A stretch of 64,000 nt of DNA from Mycobacterium paraseoulense (GTDB lineage: Bacteria > Actinomycetota > Actinomycetes > Mycobacteriales > Mycobacteriaceae). Location of the stretch: assembly GCF_010731655.1 (NCBI RefSeq), contig NZ_AP022619.1:3348001-3412000 (forward strand), read 5' to 3'. The translations under genes were made by a program, and so were the position numbers. Below are positions 63,978-64,000 of this stretch, in pieces; the first letter of the stretch is position 1, and each line of letters begins with the position of its first letter. The notes beneath the pieces are model-generated. The model was not told the DNA's origin and did no database searches. It was given only the letters and a program-made list of their open reading frames with translations.

Positions 63978-64000
63978 GTGAAACGGCTCAACGGCATGGA
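63978..64000 (+). CDS. wax ester synthase / DGAT (first codons)
   Basis: GTG 63978 with GAGGT at 63968-63972 begins VKRLNGMD, the typical opening of WS/DGAT (Tgs) proteins (MxRLxGMDAxFLYxE). Only about 7 residues are in the window. These enzymes make triacylglycerol and wax esters. The start overlaps the stop of a 22-codon frame (63913-63981) whose meaning is unclear. Confidence 0.6.

Noticed and set aside
63913..63981. A 22-residue ORF (MRKRLQHKLIPTVLESAQRG...) before the WS/DGAT start
   Set aside because: It shares a 4-bp overlap with the next start but has no ribosome-binding site or recognisable content; insufficient evidence to call a gene.

Overview
The window is high-GC chromosomal DNA of a Mycobacterium, most likely a nontuberculous species. 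Gene order from about 12.2 to 50.2 kb matches, in reverse orientation, the M. tuberculosis block Rv0830 to Rv0798c: methyltransferase, deaminase, kmtR, MpaB-like oxygenase, TetR, desA1, dus, LCP protein, phoU, pst genes, mshD, glnR, lmeA, cysA2/sseC, nitrobindin, aminotransferase, ygfZ, DUF3073, purM, purF, purL, pepC, dyp and encapsulin. Many genes start with GTG placed 6-9 nt after a TANNNT -10 box, the leaderless arrangement common in mycobacteria.

Layout. 0-5 kb: an acyl-CoA mutase (partial), a methyltransferase, a VanX-like dipeptidase and a TetR/CocE-hydrolase divergent pair. 4.95-11.26 kb: an accessory block entered through a broken tautomerase gene, with a GNAT acetyltransferase, a 1028-residue membrane-anchored protein with two GNAT-like regions, and an APC permease with an internal duplication. 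11.8-12.3 kb: four tRNA genes (Phe, Asp, Glu, Lys). 12.3-29.1 kb: conserved core, including a metal-sensor/histidine-rich protein pair, a pst locus that has lost pstC and nearly all of pstA, and a sulfur-transfer operon headed by a polycysteine leader peptide. 29.2-33.3 kb: a two-gene insertion encoding a four-helix membrane protein with Rossmann-like and RyR regions, followed by a membrane protein with a cytoplasmic TIR domain and an extracytoplasmic PknH-type sensor domain. 33.5-50.2 kb: core metabolism (purines, folate-linked enzymes, DyP-loaded encapsulin), with an orphan MCE gene and a multicopper oxidase. 50.2-64 kb: accessory redox and catabolic genes around a TetR regulator whose whole sequence is duplicated in tandem, then GntR, YbjN-like and acyltransferase genes, and the first codons of a wax ester synthase/DGAT.

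The strongest candidate for an undescribed system is the TIR/RyR membrane pair at 29187-33252. It joins an extracytoplasmic sensor to a domain class that can cleave NAD+, beside a membrane protein carrying a RyR domain. Other points of note are the four TGGG-N8-CCCA sites around the duplicated TetR, the 57-bp tandem repeat that multiplies the promoter region of the dyp-encapsulin operon, and the polycysteine attenuator.
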